Shown here one piece after another: positions 15,440 through 25,200 of a stretch of 64,000 bases of DNA; position 1 is the stretch's first letter, and each line of letters opens with the position of its first letter. The stretch is from Actinopolymorpha cephalotaxi. GTDB lineage: Bacteria; Actinomycetota; Actinomycetes; Propionibacteriales; Actinopolymorphaceae. The translations under genes and the position numbers were made by a program. Below the pieces are notes generated by a model, which had not been told where the DNA came from, did not search any database, and was given only the letters and a program-made list of their open reading frames with translations. The stretch covers positions 434,001 to 498,000 of the forward strand of contig NZ_JACBZA010000001.1 of assembly GCF_013408535.1 (NCBI RefSeq), written 5' to 3'.

Positions 15440-15820
15440 ATGCGCATCGGCGAACTCGCGGGCAGGTCGGGCGTCAGCACCCGTGCGCTGCGCTACTACG
15501 AGGAACAGAAACTGCTCGCCGCCGAACGCAGTCCCAGCGGTCAGCGCCACTACCCGGACAGCGCGGTCGACCATGTGCTGCTCATCCGGCAGCTCTACTC
15601 CGCGGGCCTGTCCAGCAAGGCGATTCTCACGCTCCTGCCATGCGTCGTCGACGGCACCGCCACGCCCGAACTGCTCGACGGGCTGGCGGTCGAGCGGGGC
15701 CGGATCGACCACCAGATCGCCGAGCTGGTAGCGGTCCGGGACAGACTCGACGACGTCGTGGCAGGCGCCACCACGAACCTGCGCACCGGCCGGCCATGTG
15801 GGGCACGGCAACGTCGCTAG
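15440..15820 (+). CDS. MerR-family transcriptional regulator
   Basis: 126 residues from the ATG at 15440, with GAGGAG upstream. MRIGELAGRSGVSTRALRYYEEQKLL is the MerR helix-turn-helix, then SPSGQRHYPDSAVDHVLLIRQLYSAGLSSKAI (wing and coupling helices) and a long dimerisation helix. The C-terminus lacks the cysteines of metal-sensing MerR proteins and has no ligand-binding domain beyond the coiled coil. It probably controls the divergent hydrolase gene through the dyad at 15385-15398. Confidence 0.88.
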   Translation: MRIGELAGRSGVSTRALRYYEEQKLLAAERSPSGQRHYPDSAVDHVLLIRQLYSAGLSSKAILTLLPCVVDGTATPELLDGLAVERGRIDHQIAELVAVRDRLDDVVAGATTNLRTGRPCGARQRR

Positions 15821-15844
15821 GCCACCTCGCCAGGCCGCACCTCG

Positions 15845-16813
15845 CTAGGTCGGCAGCACGAGCTCCGGCCACGGGCTCGGTGGGTCGCTCGCGAAAAACC
15901 TGAGGATCTCCAGAAGCCTTGCCTGCTTGGGCGCGGACCAGTGACGTCGCTCCGACGTCGACGGGCCCTTGTGGAGTTTCGCCAGTGCGATGAGGATGTG
16001 CCACCGAAGCGCGCGGGCTTCCAGCGCTGCGTCGTCACCGCGTACGTCACTGTCGAAACCAGCGGAGCGGGAGGCCGAACGGTAGCCGGTGAGGATGCTC
16101 GGCAACGCCCGCATCGGAAGGTCCACCGTGTCGCGTAGCGGATCGCCCCAGTGGCAGGATCCCCAGTCGATGATCGCGTCGACCTCGCCGTGGCGGTCGA
16201 CGAACAGGTTGGACGGGCTGACATCGCCGTGCACCAGCACCGGCTCGGACGCCCCGGCCTCCTTCGCCTCCAGGAAGGCGAGCCAGCCCAGCAGCCACCG
16301 TCCCTGCGTGCGTCCCAGCTCACCGGCGTCGATCAGCCAGTCGACCATTGGTCCCGGCAACAACGCGGGCCGCTGCTCGACCCCGGCGAGCGGGCCCACA
16401 TCCTTCATGCGTACCTCGTGCAGAGTCGCGAGCAGTTCACCGAGAGACGTATGCGCCCGCTCACTCGTCCCGGGCTCGTATCCGCGCTCGCCGAGAGTGT
16501 GCCCGCGCAGGCGTTCCAGAAGCATGTACGGAACGTCCACCACCTCGTGGCTCGCGTCGTAGCGGACAAGGTCCGCCGTCGGCACTCCCGCGTGTTGTGC
16601 AATGGGAATCACGGCTGCCTCCTTCGCCAGCCGGACCTCGAACCTCTGCTCACGAGGAAGACGGAGAACGAGGTCGTCCCCCAGGAAGACGGTGAAGTTG
16701 ACCTGTCCCTGCTCAGGTGCAGGGGAGACCTCGCCGCGTGGGATCCCGTAGTGCGCCGCGATCGCGTGGACCTGCTCGGCAAATGAGCCTGGAATGCGGT
16801 CGGTCCCGGACAT
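15845..16813 (-). CDS. APH-family phosphotransferase (macrolide phosphotransferase-like)
   Basis: 322 residues. The N-lobe reads QVNFTVFLGDDLVLRLPRE with a following KEAAVIPIA, the catalytic loop is PVLVHGDVSPSNLFVD (~residue 190-205) and the metal site AIIDWGSCHWGDPLRD. Overall shape resembles Mph-type and homoserine-kinase-like APH enzymes. Resistance is possible, but the fold serves many substrates. Its start at 16813 is 109 bases from the divergent methyltransferase gene. It ends 24 bases from the MerR stop (convergent). Confidence 0.82.
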   Translation of the reverse strand: MSGTDRIPGSFAEQVHAIAAHYGIPRGEVSPAPEQGQVNFTVFLGDDLVLRLPREQRFEVRLAKEAAVIPIAQHAGVPTADLVRYDASHEVVDVPYMLLERLRGHTLGERGYEPGTSERAHTSLGELLATLHEVRMKDVGPLAGVEQRPALLPGPMVDWLIDAGELGRTQGRWLLGWLAFLEAKEAGASEPVLVHGDVSPSNLFVDRHGEVDAIIDWGSCHWGDPLRDTVDLPMRALPSILTGYRSASRSAGFDSDVRGDDAALEARALRWHILIALAKLHKGPSTSERRHWSAPKQARLLEILRFFASDPPSPWPELVLPT

Positions 16814-16922
16814 GCGCGCTCCCGTCGACGTCTCCCACGTAGCATCGTGTCGGATCAGCGTAGGTGCCGTACGAGCACCGCTGCTCAGCGGTGCGGCGGC
16901 AGGCGGTGGCCGGGAGGTGTAC

Positions 16923-17723
16923 GTGGACGACGATCCGAGACGGCATGTGCTGCATGCCGGGTTCGACCGGTCGGCGCAGGACTACGAGCGGACCCGGCCG
17001 GTGTGCCCGCCCCGGCTGTTCGACGACCTGGTGGACGTCGCCGGCCTCGTGCCCGGAGACCGCGTGGTCGAGATCGGTTGCGGCACCGGGCAGGCGACCG
17101 TGCCGCTGGCCGAACGCGGGCTGGCCGTCACCGCCGTGGAGTTGGGTTCCGACCTCGCGGCCTTCGCCCGTACCCGGCTGGCCGGGTTCCCCGCCACCGA
17201 CGTGGTGACGTCCTCGTTCGAGGACTGGCAGCCGCCTTCGGCCGCACCGCCGGTGGACGCGGTGGTGGCCGTCAACTCCCTGCACTGGGTCGATCCGCAA
17301 CTCCGGTACGCGAAACCTCATCAGCTACTGCGCCCGGGAGGTTGCATGGCGGTGGCCGGCTGCGTGCGGGTGCAGGCCGCGGACGCCGATGCGTTCTGGA
17401 CGCAGGTGCAGGAGGACTACCGGGCGGTGGGTTACGAAGGTGACCCACCACCCGCGCCCGAGCGGGTCAGCCCGCGGCATCTTCCTGCCGAGGCACGGAC
17501 GTTGTTCGAGGAGGTGGCGAGCAGGCGTTACCCGTTCGAGGTGCGCTACGCCGCCTCGGACTACCTCGCCAATCTGGCCACGCAGTCCGGAACGCACGCC
17601 CTCGGCGAGGCGAGGAGTGCGGAGTTTCTCGCCGGGATCGAACGCCGGTTGGACTCGCTCGGTCGGCCCGTGCTGACCGTCGGCTTCGTCGCGCTCCTCA
17701 CCGTCGCCCGGAGGTTGCCATGA
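16923..17723 (+). CDS. class I SAM-dependent methyltransferase
   Basis: 266 residues from the GTG at 16923, chosen because GGGAGG lies 5 bases upstream; the frame is open further 5' but without a site. LHAGFDRSAQDYERTRPVCPPRL is the usual N-terminus of this trans-aconitate-methyltransferase-like group, followed by motif I VVEIGCGTGQATVPLAERG and AVELGSDLAAFAR. VDAVVAVNSLHWVDPQLR and LLRPGGCMAVAG complete the core. The gene overlaps the next by ATGA, so the pair is translationally coupled with the DUF2332 gene. Confidence 0.85.
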   Translation: MDDDPRRHVLHAGFDRSAQDYERTRPVCPPRLFDDLVDVAGLVPGDRVVEIGCGTGQATVPLAERGLAVTAVELGSDLAAFARTRLAGFPATDVVTSSFEDWQPPSAAPPVDAVVAVNSLHWVDPQLRYAKPHQLLRPGGCMAVAGCVRVQAADADAFWTQVQEDYRAVGYEGDPPPAPERVSPRHLPAEARTLFEEVASRRYPFEVRYAASDYLANLATQSGTHALGEARSAEFLAGIERRLDSLGRPVLTVGFVALLTVARRLP

Positions 17724-18655
17724 CGACCGCACAGACCTACGCGAACTTCTCCGCACGTGAGGCGCGTGGAGTTTCACCCGCGTACGAACGCCTGTCGCTG
17801 GCGGTGTCCGGCGACGACGAGGTGCTCGCCCTGCTGGACGGCCTTCCACCGGCGAAGCGGCAGCCGAACCTCCTGTTCGGTGTCGTACGCCTGCTGGGAG
17901 GTCCGGTGGAGGACCCGGCCGCGTTCCACGACTACACCCTGGCGAACTGGCCGCGGATCGAGGCGCAGATACGCACCCGGGCCACGCAGACCAACGAGGC
18001 CGGCCGGTGCGCCGTCCTGCTGCCGGTGCTCGCCACCCTGCCGCAACCGCTCGCCCTGCTCGAGGTCGGCGCGTCCGCCGGGCTGTGTCTGTATCCCGAC
18101 CGGTATGCCTACCGCTACGGCGACCACCTGATCGGTGACGGCGCGCCGGTGCTGGACTGCGAGGCGACCGGTGTGCTTCCGCCGCTCATGGTGCCGGAGG
18201 TCGTCTGGCGGGGCGGCCTGGACCTCAACCCGCTCGACGTGACCGACCCTGCGGACGTCGCGTGGCTCGACGCGCTCATCTGGCCCGAGCACGCCCACCG
18301 CCGGGCCAGGCTGCGGACAGCGGCGGCCGTCGCCGCGGCCGACCCTCCGCTGCTGGTACGCGGGGACCTGGTCGACGACCTGCCGGCTCTGGTCGAGCGG
18401 GCACCGGCCGAGGCCACGCTGGTGGTGTTCCACACCTCGGTGCTGTACCAGTTGCTGCCGGCGCGCCGGGCCGCGTTCACCGACCTGGTCAGAGGGTTGC
18501 CCGGGCACTGGGTGTCCAACGAGGCCCCGGGCGTTCTGCCGTACGACGATCTTCCCGAACCACCAGATGATGCCCATCTCAACGTGCTCGCCCTCGACGG
18601 CAGGCCGCTGGGCTGGACCCGCGGGCACGGCCAGGCGGTCCACTGGTTCGGGTAG
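17720..18655 (+). CDS. DUF2332 family protein
   Basis: 311 residues. The pattern matches DUF2332: YANFSAREARGVSPAYERLSLAVSGDDEVLALLDGLPPAKRQPNLLF at the start, QTNEAGRCAVLLPVL, then LALLEVGASAGLCLYPDRYAYRYG, a methyltransferase-like motif I, and VVFHTSVLYQL. The Rossmann-like core makes a SAM-dependent activity plausible, but no function is known for the family. It is coupled by ATGA to the upstream methyltransferase. Confidence 0.85.
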   Translation: MTTAQTYANFSAREARGVSPAYERLSLAVSGDDEVLALLDGLPPAKRQPNLLFGVVRLLGGPVEDPAAFHDYTLANWPRIEAQIRTRATQTNEAGRCAVLLPVLATLPQPLALLEVGASAGLCLYPDRYAYRYGDHLIGDGAPVLDCEATGVLPPLMVPEVVWRGGLDLNPLDVTDPADVAWLDALIWPEHAHRRARLRTAAAVAAADPPLLVRGDLVDDLPALVERAPAEATLVVFHTSVLYQLLPARRAAFTDLVRGLPGHWVSNEAPGVLPYDDLPEPPDDAHLNVLALDGRPLGWTRGHGQAVHWFG

Positions 18656-18741
18656 TCCGGCCACGCGACCGTTCGGCTACGCATGGTGTCCGACGGGACG
18701 GCCGGGCCGACGGCGACCGCCTTCGTGACACCCTTGGCGAC

Positions 18742-19950
18742 ATGCCCGAACCCCTGTCGCAGGCGCTTGCCCGCGTACGCGAGGAACTCCTGGATCCCGA
18801 GCGGCTCGTCCGCGCCGTGGCCGCCGGTCGGCGCCGTGGGCACGAGGTCGCCTGGCGGCGGGCCGAGGTGAGGTACGTCGACGTCCGGGCCGGGCGGGTG
18901 CTGCAGGTCACGACGTACGACGAACACCAGGCACACACCCGCAACGCCGCTCCCGGACCGGACGCGGAGGAGGCGGTCGACGGCCTGCTCGCGACGGCGT
19001 TCGGTAACTGGCACCTCGACTCCGTGGACGAGACGCTGCAGCTTCGGGTCACCAAGAAGGGCGAGGCGCAGGTGCACGTCCGCCCGCGCGTGGAGGAGCA
19101 GCCGGTCAGCCGCGAGCACGACCGGGAGAAGCCGCGGCTGCTGCCGGCCGACGACCCGGTGCTGAGGGCGGTCGGGATCGCCGACCACCAGGGCCGGATC
19201 AAGCCCACCCGGCAGGCGAAGTACCGCCAGGTCGACGAGTTTCTCCGGGTGCTCGAGCCCGCGCTCGACCGGGCGCTCGAGACGGGCCTGGTTCCGCGGC
19301 CGGCCGAGGAGCGGCCGCTGCGCGTCGTCGACCTCGGCTGTGGCAACGCCTACCTCACCTTCGCCGCCGCCAGCTACCTCGCGAACGTCCGCAAGCTGCC
19401 CTTGCGGATGACCGGGATCGACCTGCGTCCGCAGGCACGTGACCGGAACACCAAGCTGGCAAAGGATCTGGGCTTCGGTCACCAGTTGACCTTCGCCGCT
19501 TCGAGTATCGCCGCCGCCGAGCTCGACGACGCTCCCGACCTTGTGCTGTCCCTGCACGCGTGTGACACCGCGACCGACGACGCGCTGGCCCGGGCGGTGC
19601 GGTGGGACGCGCCGCTGATCCTGGCGGCACCCTGCTGCCACCACGACATCCAGGCTCAGCTGGCCCAAGCCGAGGCGCCCGAGCCGTACACGATGATCAC
19701 CCGGCACGGCATCCTGCGCGAACGCTTCGCGGACGTGCTGACCGACGCGCTGCGTGCGTCCATCCTGCGCCGGCACGGCTATCGCGTGGAGACGATCCAG
19801 TTCGTCGGCAGCGAACACACGCCCCGCAACATCATGTTGCGCGCCACGCGTACCGGAGCCGACGCCGGTGACAACATCGGCGAGGAGTACGCCGACATGA
19901 CCAAACAGTGGAACGTACGACCTGCCCTGGCACGCCTCCTGGACGCGTGA
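18742..19950 (+). CDS. SAM-dependent methyltransferase with N-terminal extension (Methyltransf_32-like)
   Basis: 402 residues from the ATG at 18742. The N-terminal ~150 residues are an RNA/ligand-binding-like region (VTKKGEAQVHVRP, KYRQVDEFLRVLEP). The catalytic part has LRVVDLGCGNAYLTFAAASYLAN (~residue 192-214), MTGIDLRPQARDRN and PDLVLSLHACDTATDDALARAV, then PLILAAPCCHHDIQAQL. LSLHACDTATD and PCCHH are typical of the GSTCD/TRM13-type methyltransferase group. The substrate may be RNA, but nothing here proves it. It stands alone, 86 bases after the DUF2332 gene. Confidence 0.82.
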   Translation: MPEPLSQALARVREELLDPERLVRAVAAGRRRGHEVAWRRAEVRYVDVRAGRVLQVTTYDEHQAHTRNAAPGPDAEEAVDGLLATAFGNWHLDSVDETLQLRVTKKGEAQVHVRPRVEEQPVSREHDREKPRLLPADDPVLRAVGIADHQGRIKPTRQAKYRQVDEFLRVLEPALDRALETGLVPRPAEERPLRVVDLGCGNAYLTFAAASYLANVRKLPLRMTGIDLRPQARDRNTKLAKDLGFGHQLTFAASSIAAAELDDAPDLVLSLHACDTATDDALARAVRWDAPLILAAPCCHHDIQAQLAQAEAPEPYTMITRHGILRERFADVLTDALRASILRRHGYRVETIQFVGSEHTPRNIMLRATRTGADAGDNIGEEYADMTKQWNVRPALARLLDA

Positions 19951-19991
19951 GCGCAGGCAGCGCCTGTGCGAAACCGGTACGCTCACCCCGC

Positions 19992-20438
19992 ATGGAACGC
20001 GCAGCGTGCCCGTGCGGGCGAGGCGACGATGAACGACTCCCGTCGGAATTTCTGATCGCCCACGACGACCACTGGTCGGTCGTGCACGCCTACAGCAGCG
20101 GGCTGTTGGGCTGGCTCATCCTGCAACCTCGCCGGCACGTCATCCACCTGGCCGACTTGACCGACGAGGAAGCCGCGGGCCTCGGGGTCTGGCAAGTCCG
20201 GCTGGCGCGGGCGCTGGCTGAAGAGTTGGGAACTCCCAAGGCGTACGTCGCGGGGTTCGGTGAGTCCCCTGGATCCCACCTGCACTTCCACGTGGTCGCG
20301 CGTCCCGCCGACCTGGCACAGGACCGGGCAGGCCCGGGCGTGTTCGGCTTCCTCGCCGCCGGTGAGCGGGAGAAGGTCAGCCCCGCCCAACGCGCGGAGC
20401 TTGCCGCCAGGCTGCGTGCTCGCCTGGCGGCACACTGA
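19992..20438 (+). CDS. HIT-family protein
   Basis: 148 residues from the ATG at 19992. The triad is GSHLHFHVVAR (HxHxH). WLILQPRRHVIHLADLTDEEAAGLG is the usual central strand and helix of HIT proteins. An N-terminal CPCGRGDDE resembles a degenerate zinc-binding start seen in some members. Nucleotidyl hydrolase or transferase activity is expected from the family; the substrate is unknown. It is the second HIT gene in the window and only loosely related to the first. Confidence 0.82.
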   Translation: MERAACPCGRGDDERLPSEFLIAHDDHWSVVHAYSSGLLGWLILQPRRHVIHLADLTDEEAAGLGVWQVRLARALAEELGTPKAYVAGFGESPGSHLHFHVVARPADLAQDRAGPGVFGFLAAGEREKVSPAQRAELAARLRARLAAH

Positions 20439-20451
20439 CTGCTGTCAAGGT

Positions 20452-21264
20452 CTACTTGGCAGCCCGCACCTGCTGCAGGTAGGCGACACTGGCCCGCTCG
20501 GCGTCGTCTCTGCGAACGAGGTCGGCCGGCGCGAGCTGGTCGCGAAGCTCCTTGTAGAGGTGCACGCACTGCTCGATCGCCTCGCCGCAGGAGGTGGCGT
20601 CGTACGCCGCGACAGTGCCGCGTAGCTTGGCGGCGAAGTCCGGCACGTTGGTCTCCAGACGCCTCACGCCCCGCGGGAGATGCCCGGCGGACACCAGCGC
20701 CAGCGGGCCGAGCACCTGCCCGCGCACGAAGCCGAGGAAGTCGACGACCTCGAAGAGTTCCCCCCGCCCGAGCTTGGTGGCGGCGTAGTGGATCCACACC
20801 CAGAAGCGGTCCTCGATCCACTGCGGGTCGGGCATGGGGTGTTCGGCGACGGTATCCGAGAAGGACTCGGCGAGATCGCCGTGCCGCTGCCACAGTATGA
20901 CCGGGTCCTCGATGCGGTCGGCCAGGTCTGCGGCGGTGACGAACTTGAAGTCGATGTGCAGCAGCGGGTCGTCGTACAGGCAGATCACCAGCCGCGGCTC
21001 GCCCACGTGCTCACCGGTGAAGCCCGAGAGCAGCTTCCCCCAGGTGCCGCAGAGTTGGATGCGCTGGGCCATCACCGCCGCGTGGTGCTCGTCGGCCACG
21101 ACGGGGATCAGGTCGAGGTCGGAGTACTCGTCGACGTTCCCCGACAGCAGCGACCCTCCGGCGACGAGCCCCACGAAGCGGTCGTCGTCCCGCAGGTGCT
21201 TCAGGAGCGATTCGAGGAACTGCTGGTGGGTCTCGGGCAACGTGGGCAACGAGGGTTGGGACAT
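20452..21264 (-). CDS. nucleotidyltransferase-domain protein
   Basis: 270 residues from the ATG at 21264; an ATG at 21282 is also in frame. The polymerase-beta signature is GLVAGGSLLSGNVDEYSDLDLIPV (~residues 33-56): the GGS helix and the DxD metal site. A third acidic residue is likely in LHIDFKFVT. The C-terminal half is helical (KLRGTVAAYDATSCGEAIEQCVHLYKELRDQL), as in aminoglycoside adenylyltransferase-like proteins. The acceptor is unknown, and resistance should not be assumed. It converges on the HIT gene with a 13-base gap. Confidence 0.82.
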   Translation of the reverse strand: MSQPSLPTLPETHQQFLESLLKHLRDDDRFVGLVAGGSLLSGNVDEYSDLDLIPVVADEHHAAVMAQRIQLCGTWGKLLSGFTGEHVGEPRLVICLYDDPLLHIDFKFVTAADLADRIEDPVILWQRHGDLAESFSDTVAEHPMPDPQWIEDRFWVWIHYAATKLGRGELFEVVDFLGFVRGQVLGPLALVSAGHLPRGVRRLETNVPDFAAKLRGTVAAYDATSCGEAIEQCVHLYKELRDQLAPADLVRRDDAERASVAYLQQVRAAK

Positions 21265-21363
21265 CGGAACGGCGCACCTCACTCGATCGGCAGACGTACT
21301 GAAAACGAATCTTTTCAGGATGCCTTCGGCCGGCCTGGCGGCGCAACGACTTTTCGGTCCGAG

Positions 21364-21957
21364 CTACGTACGTGTCGTCCAGTCACGCCGGCGCAGGCGA
21401 TACACCACGTCGCCGTGCTCGTTACCGTCCAATGGATCGGGCCAGTCCAGGTGGAGCGTACGGATGTGCTCGAAACCGACTTTCTCCAGGACGTTCCGCG
21501 AGCCGGTGTTGACGGCCATCGTGGTGGCGCGGATCTCGGCCGTGCCGACGTCGGCGAACGCCCACCGCATCAGTGCGCGAGCGCCCTCGGTCGCGAAGCC
21601 CCGGCCCCAGGCCGCCTGTCGTAGCCGATAGCCGAGCGACACCATGGCCAACGCATCGGTGGGTGTGCCGCGGGTCCACAGGCCGTCGTCGGTCGGCACG
21701 GCGGGATGGAGCCCGAACCAGCCGACGAACTCCCTGTCCGTTCTCGTCTCCGCCGCCCAGTGCCCGAAGCCGGGACACTCGTCGTACTCCGCAAGGAGTT
21801 CCGGAAGCACGTGGTCGTCGAGTTCGGAACGCGGGATCGTGGGCAGACTGATGTGGCGCATGACCGCCCGGTCGCCGTACAGCGTCCAGAGGTTGTCCGC
21901 GTCCGACGGCTCGAACCGCCGCAGCACGAGCCGCTCGGTCGACGCGACAGGATCCAT
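21364..21957 (-). CDS. GNAT-family N-acetyltransferase (RimJ/RimL type)
   Basis: 197 residues from the ATG at 21957. STERLVLRRFEPSDADNLWTLYGD is the canonical RimJ-like start. YRLRQAAWGRGFATEGARALMRWAFADVGTAEIRA contains the acetyl-CoA loop (QxxxG-R-G-(F/Y)-A) and AVNTGSRNVLEKVGFEHI the conserved C-terminal part. It probably acetylates a small molecule or protein amino group. It stands alone. Confidence 0.88.
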   Translation of the reverse strand: MDPVASTERLVLRRFEPSDADNLWTLYGDRAVMRHISLPTIPRSELDDHVLPELLAEYDECPGFGHWAAETRTDREFVGWFGLHPAVPTDDGLWTRGTPTDALAMVSLGYRLRQAAWGRGFATEGARALMRWAFADVGTAEIRATTMAVNTGSRNVLEKVGFEHIRTLHLDWPDPLDGNEHGDVVYRLRRRDWTTRT

Positions 21958-22038
21958 GGCTGCAGCCTGACGTGCGGCGCGCTTTCGCCGCAAGCAGGTG
22001 CGCGCACCAGACGCGACTGGAAACAGAGGAGGCGTGTG

Positions 22039-22269
22039 ATGAGCGAGCACACCAGGTGGCGGAAGATCCGGGAGCGTCGGATGACAGAACCCGGAGCGCA
22101 CGAAGCCTACGAGGCGGCGCGGCTGAAGTGCGAACGCGGCGACGATGGGTCAGGGGCGCAGGCATCCGGGGCCGAGCAACGCCTTGAGGTCACCGACCAG
22201 GGCCGGGCCGGGCGTGACCTGCCAGTGGTCCTCCAGGCGGAGGACGAGCGTCCGGTCGACGGCCCGTAG
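22039..22269 (+). pseudogene. truncated HTH antitoxin-like gene (N-terminal stub)
   Basis: The ATG at 22039 has a strong GAGGAGG 6 bases upstream, and the first ~35 codons (MSEHTRWRKIRERRMTEPGA, then HEAYEAARLKCERGDD) closely resemble the N-terminus of XRE-type antitoxins that sit with RelE/HigB toxins. The helix-turn-helix that should follow is missing; after about 22149 the frame simply reads antisense through the 3' end of dnaE to a stop at 22269. No toxin gene is adjacent. I read it as the surviving start of a toxin-antitoxin pair lost by deletion at the dnaE boundary. Confidence 0.5.
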
Positions 22270-25200
22270 GTGTAGGTGAACCCGTACGGAGCCGTGGTGC
22301 GCGGCGAAGATCTCCTTCAGCCGGTCGACGACGGGCTGCGTGCATCGCTCACGGGTCAGTGTGATCGCCAGTGGCTCGGCGCTGCTCGCCAGGGCGCTCG
22401 GGTCGGGCTGGGACAGGTCGGTGGCGATGAGTTGCGGCGTGTCCTCCCTCCGGTCGAGCCGGCCGGTGACGACGGCCAGGCTGTCCTCGGCGAGGTTGGC
22501 TCCGACCAGTTGGTACGTGGACGGGAAGAGCAGGACGTCGATCCCGGCGGTGAGGTCCTCCACGCGGACGACGGCCCACGCGTCGCCGCGCCTGGTGATC
22601 TTGCGCTGGATGGCGGTGACCAGGCCCGCGATGGTGACGGTCGCGCCGTCGGGGCGTTCGTCGTCGGCCAGCAGCGGAGCGACCGTGGTGTCGCACAGCT
22701 TCGCCAGTTCGTGTTCGAGGCCGTTCAACGGGTGGTCGGAGACGTAGAGCCCGAGCATGTTGCGCTCGTTGGCGAGCAGAACGCGCTTGTCCCACTCCTC
22801 GACGTCGGGGATCGCGAACGGCATCCCGAGCTCGGCACCGCGGTCACCGCCGTCGGCGTCGAAGGAGCCGAACAACGAGTGCTGACCGACCGCCTCAGCG
22901 CGCTTCTCGCGTACGAAATGGTCGATCGCGTCCTCGTGGCAGGCTGTCAACGCGCGCCTGCGGTGTCCCAGGGAGTCGAACGCGCCGGCCTTGACCAGTG
23001 ACTCCACGACCCGCTTGTTGCACACCGGCAGGGGAACCTTCGCCAGGAAGTCGGTGAAGTCCGCGAACCGGCCCTTCTCGCCCCGCGCGGCGACGATCGC
23101 CTCGACCACGTTGGCGCCGACGTTGCGTACCGCCGTCAACCCGAACCTGACATCCTCGCCCACCGGGGTGAACGTCGCGTCGGACTCGTTAACGTCGGGC
23201 GGCAGCACGGTGATTCCCATGTGCCGGCACTCGCCGAGGTACAGCGCCAACCTGTCCTTGACATCGCCGACGGAGGTGAGCACGGCGGCCATGTACTCCG
23301 CGGGGTAGTGCGCCTTGAGGTAGGCGGCCCAGTACGCCACCAGCCCGTACGCCGCGGAGTGTGCCTTGTTGAACGCGTAGTCGGAGAACGGCACGAGCAC
23401 GTCCCACAGTGCCGTGACGGCCTGGGCGGAGAATCCCCGGGAGACCATGCCGGCTTCGAAGTTGACGAACTCCGCGTCCAGCACCTCCTTCTTCTTCTTG
23501 CCCATCGCCTTGCGGAGCAGGTCGGCGCTGCCGAGGGAGTAGCCGGCGAGCTGGCGGGCGATCTCCAGCACCTGCTCCTGGTAGATGATCAGGCCGTACG
23601 TCTCGCCGAGGATGGGCTCGAGTGCCTCGGCCAGCTCCGGGTGCAGATAGCTGGTCTCCTGTTGCCCGTTCTTGCGCTGGGCGTAGTTGATGTGGGAGTT
23701 CGCGCCCATCGGGCCGGGACGGTATAGCGCGATGGTGGCGGCGATGTCCTCGAACCGGTCGGGCTTCATCAGCTTCAGCAGCGCGCGCATGGGGCCGCCG
23801 TCGAGCTGGAACACCCCGAGGGTGTCACCGCGCGCCAGGAGTGCGTACGTCTCCTTGTCGTCCCGTGACTTCCCGAGCGACTCCAGGTCGACGTCCACGT
23901 CACGGGCGAGCTGCACGTTGGCGATCGCGTCGCCGAGCACCGCCAGGTTGCGCAGCCCGAGGAAGTCCATCTTGACCAGGCCGAGAGACTCACAGGCCGG
24001 GTAGTCGAACTGGGTGAGGATCGCGCCGTTCTGCTCCCGCTTCATCAGCGGAACGATGTCGATCAGCGGTTCCGACGACATGATGACGCCGGCGGCGTGC
24101 ATGCCCCACTGGCGTTTCAGTCCCTCGATCCCGGTCGCCTTCTCCACCACGGTCGCGACCTCGGCGTCGGACTCGCACAGCGCGCGGAACTCCCCGCCCT
24201 CGCCGTACCGGCTGTGCGACGTGTCGAAGAGCTGCTTGAGCCCGACGTCCTTGCCCATCACCGGTGCGGGCATCGCCTTGGTGATCCGGTCACCGGTCGC
24301 GAACGGATGGCCCAGCACCCGGCTGGCATCCTTGACCGCCTGCTTGGCCTTGATGGTTCCGTACGTGACGATCTGGCAGACGCGGTCGTCGCCGTACTTC
24401 TCGGTGACGTAGCGGATCACCTCGCCGCGACGACGCTCGTCGAAGTCGACGTCGAAGTCCGGCATCGACTTCCGCTCGGGGTTGAGGAAGCGTTCGAAGA
24501 TCAGCCCGTGCTCGAGCGGATCGAGGTCGGTGATCCGCATCGCGTACGCACACATCGACCCCGCGCCCGACCCGCGTACGACGCTGCGGATGCCGCGGTC
24601 GGTGGCCCAGGTGATGAAGTCGGCGACCACCAGGAAGTAGCCCGGGTAGCCCTTTCCGATGATCACCTCGGCCTCGAAGTCGGCGCGTGCCCGCACGTCG
24701 CCGGGAATGCCGGCCGGGTAGCGGCGCCGTAGGCCGGCGTCGACCTCCTTGAGGAACCACGACGTCTCGTCCTCAGCCGGCGGACATGGGTACCGCGGCA
24801 TGTAGCGGCCCTCGCCCTCGGAGAACGAGATCTCGCACCGCTCGGCGATGTCCAGCGTCGCGTCGCAGGCCTGCGGCAGGTCGCGGAACAGGTCCCGCAT
24901 CTCCGCCGCCGACTTCAGGTAGTAGCCGTCGCCGTCGAGCCTGAACCGCTTCGGGTCGGCCAGCGTCGAGGCGGACTGGACGCACAGCAGCACCTCGTGT
25001 GCGGTGGCGTCCTCGCGTCTGACGTAGTGCAGGTCGTTGGTCGCGACCAGCGGCAGAGCGAGGTCCTTCGCCAGCCGCAGCAGGTCGGTGCGTACGCGTC
25101 GCTCGATCTGCAGGCCGTGGTCCATGAGTTCGACGTAGTAGTTGCCTGCGCCGAAGATGTCCCGGAACTCCGCCGCCGACGCTCGCGCCTGGTCGTACTG

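Noticed and set aside
13443-16813. Antibiotic-resistance island (two APH-like kinases, and a nucleotidyltransferase nearby)
   Set aside because: These folds serve many substrates, the genes are not co-transcribed, and there is no mobile element or integron.
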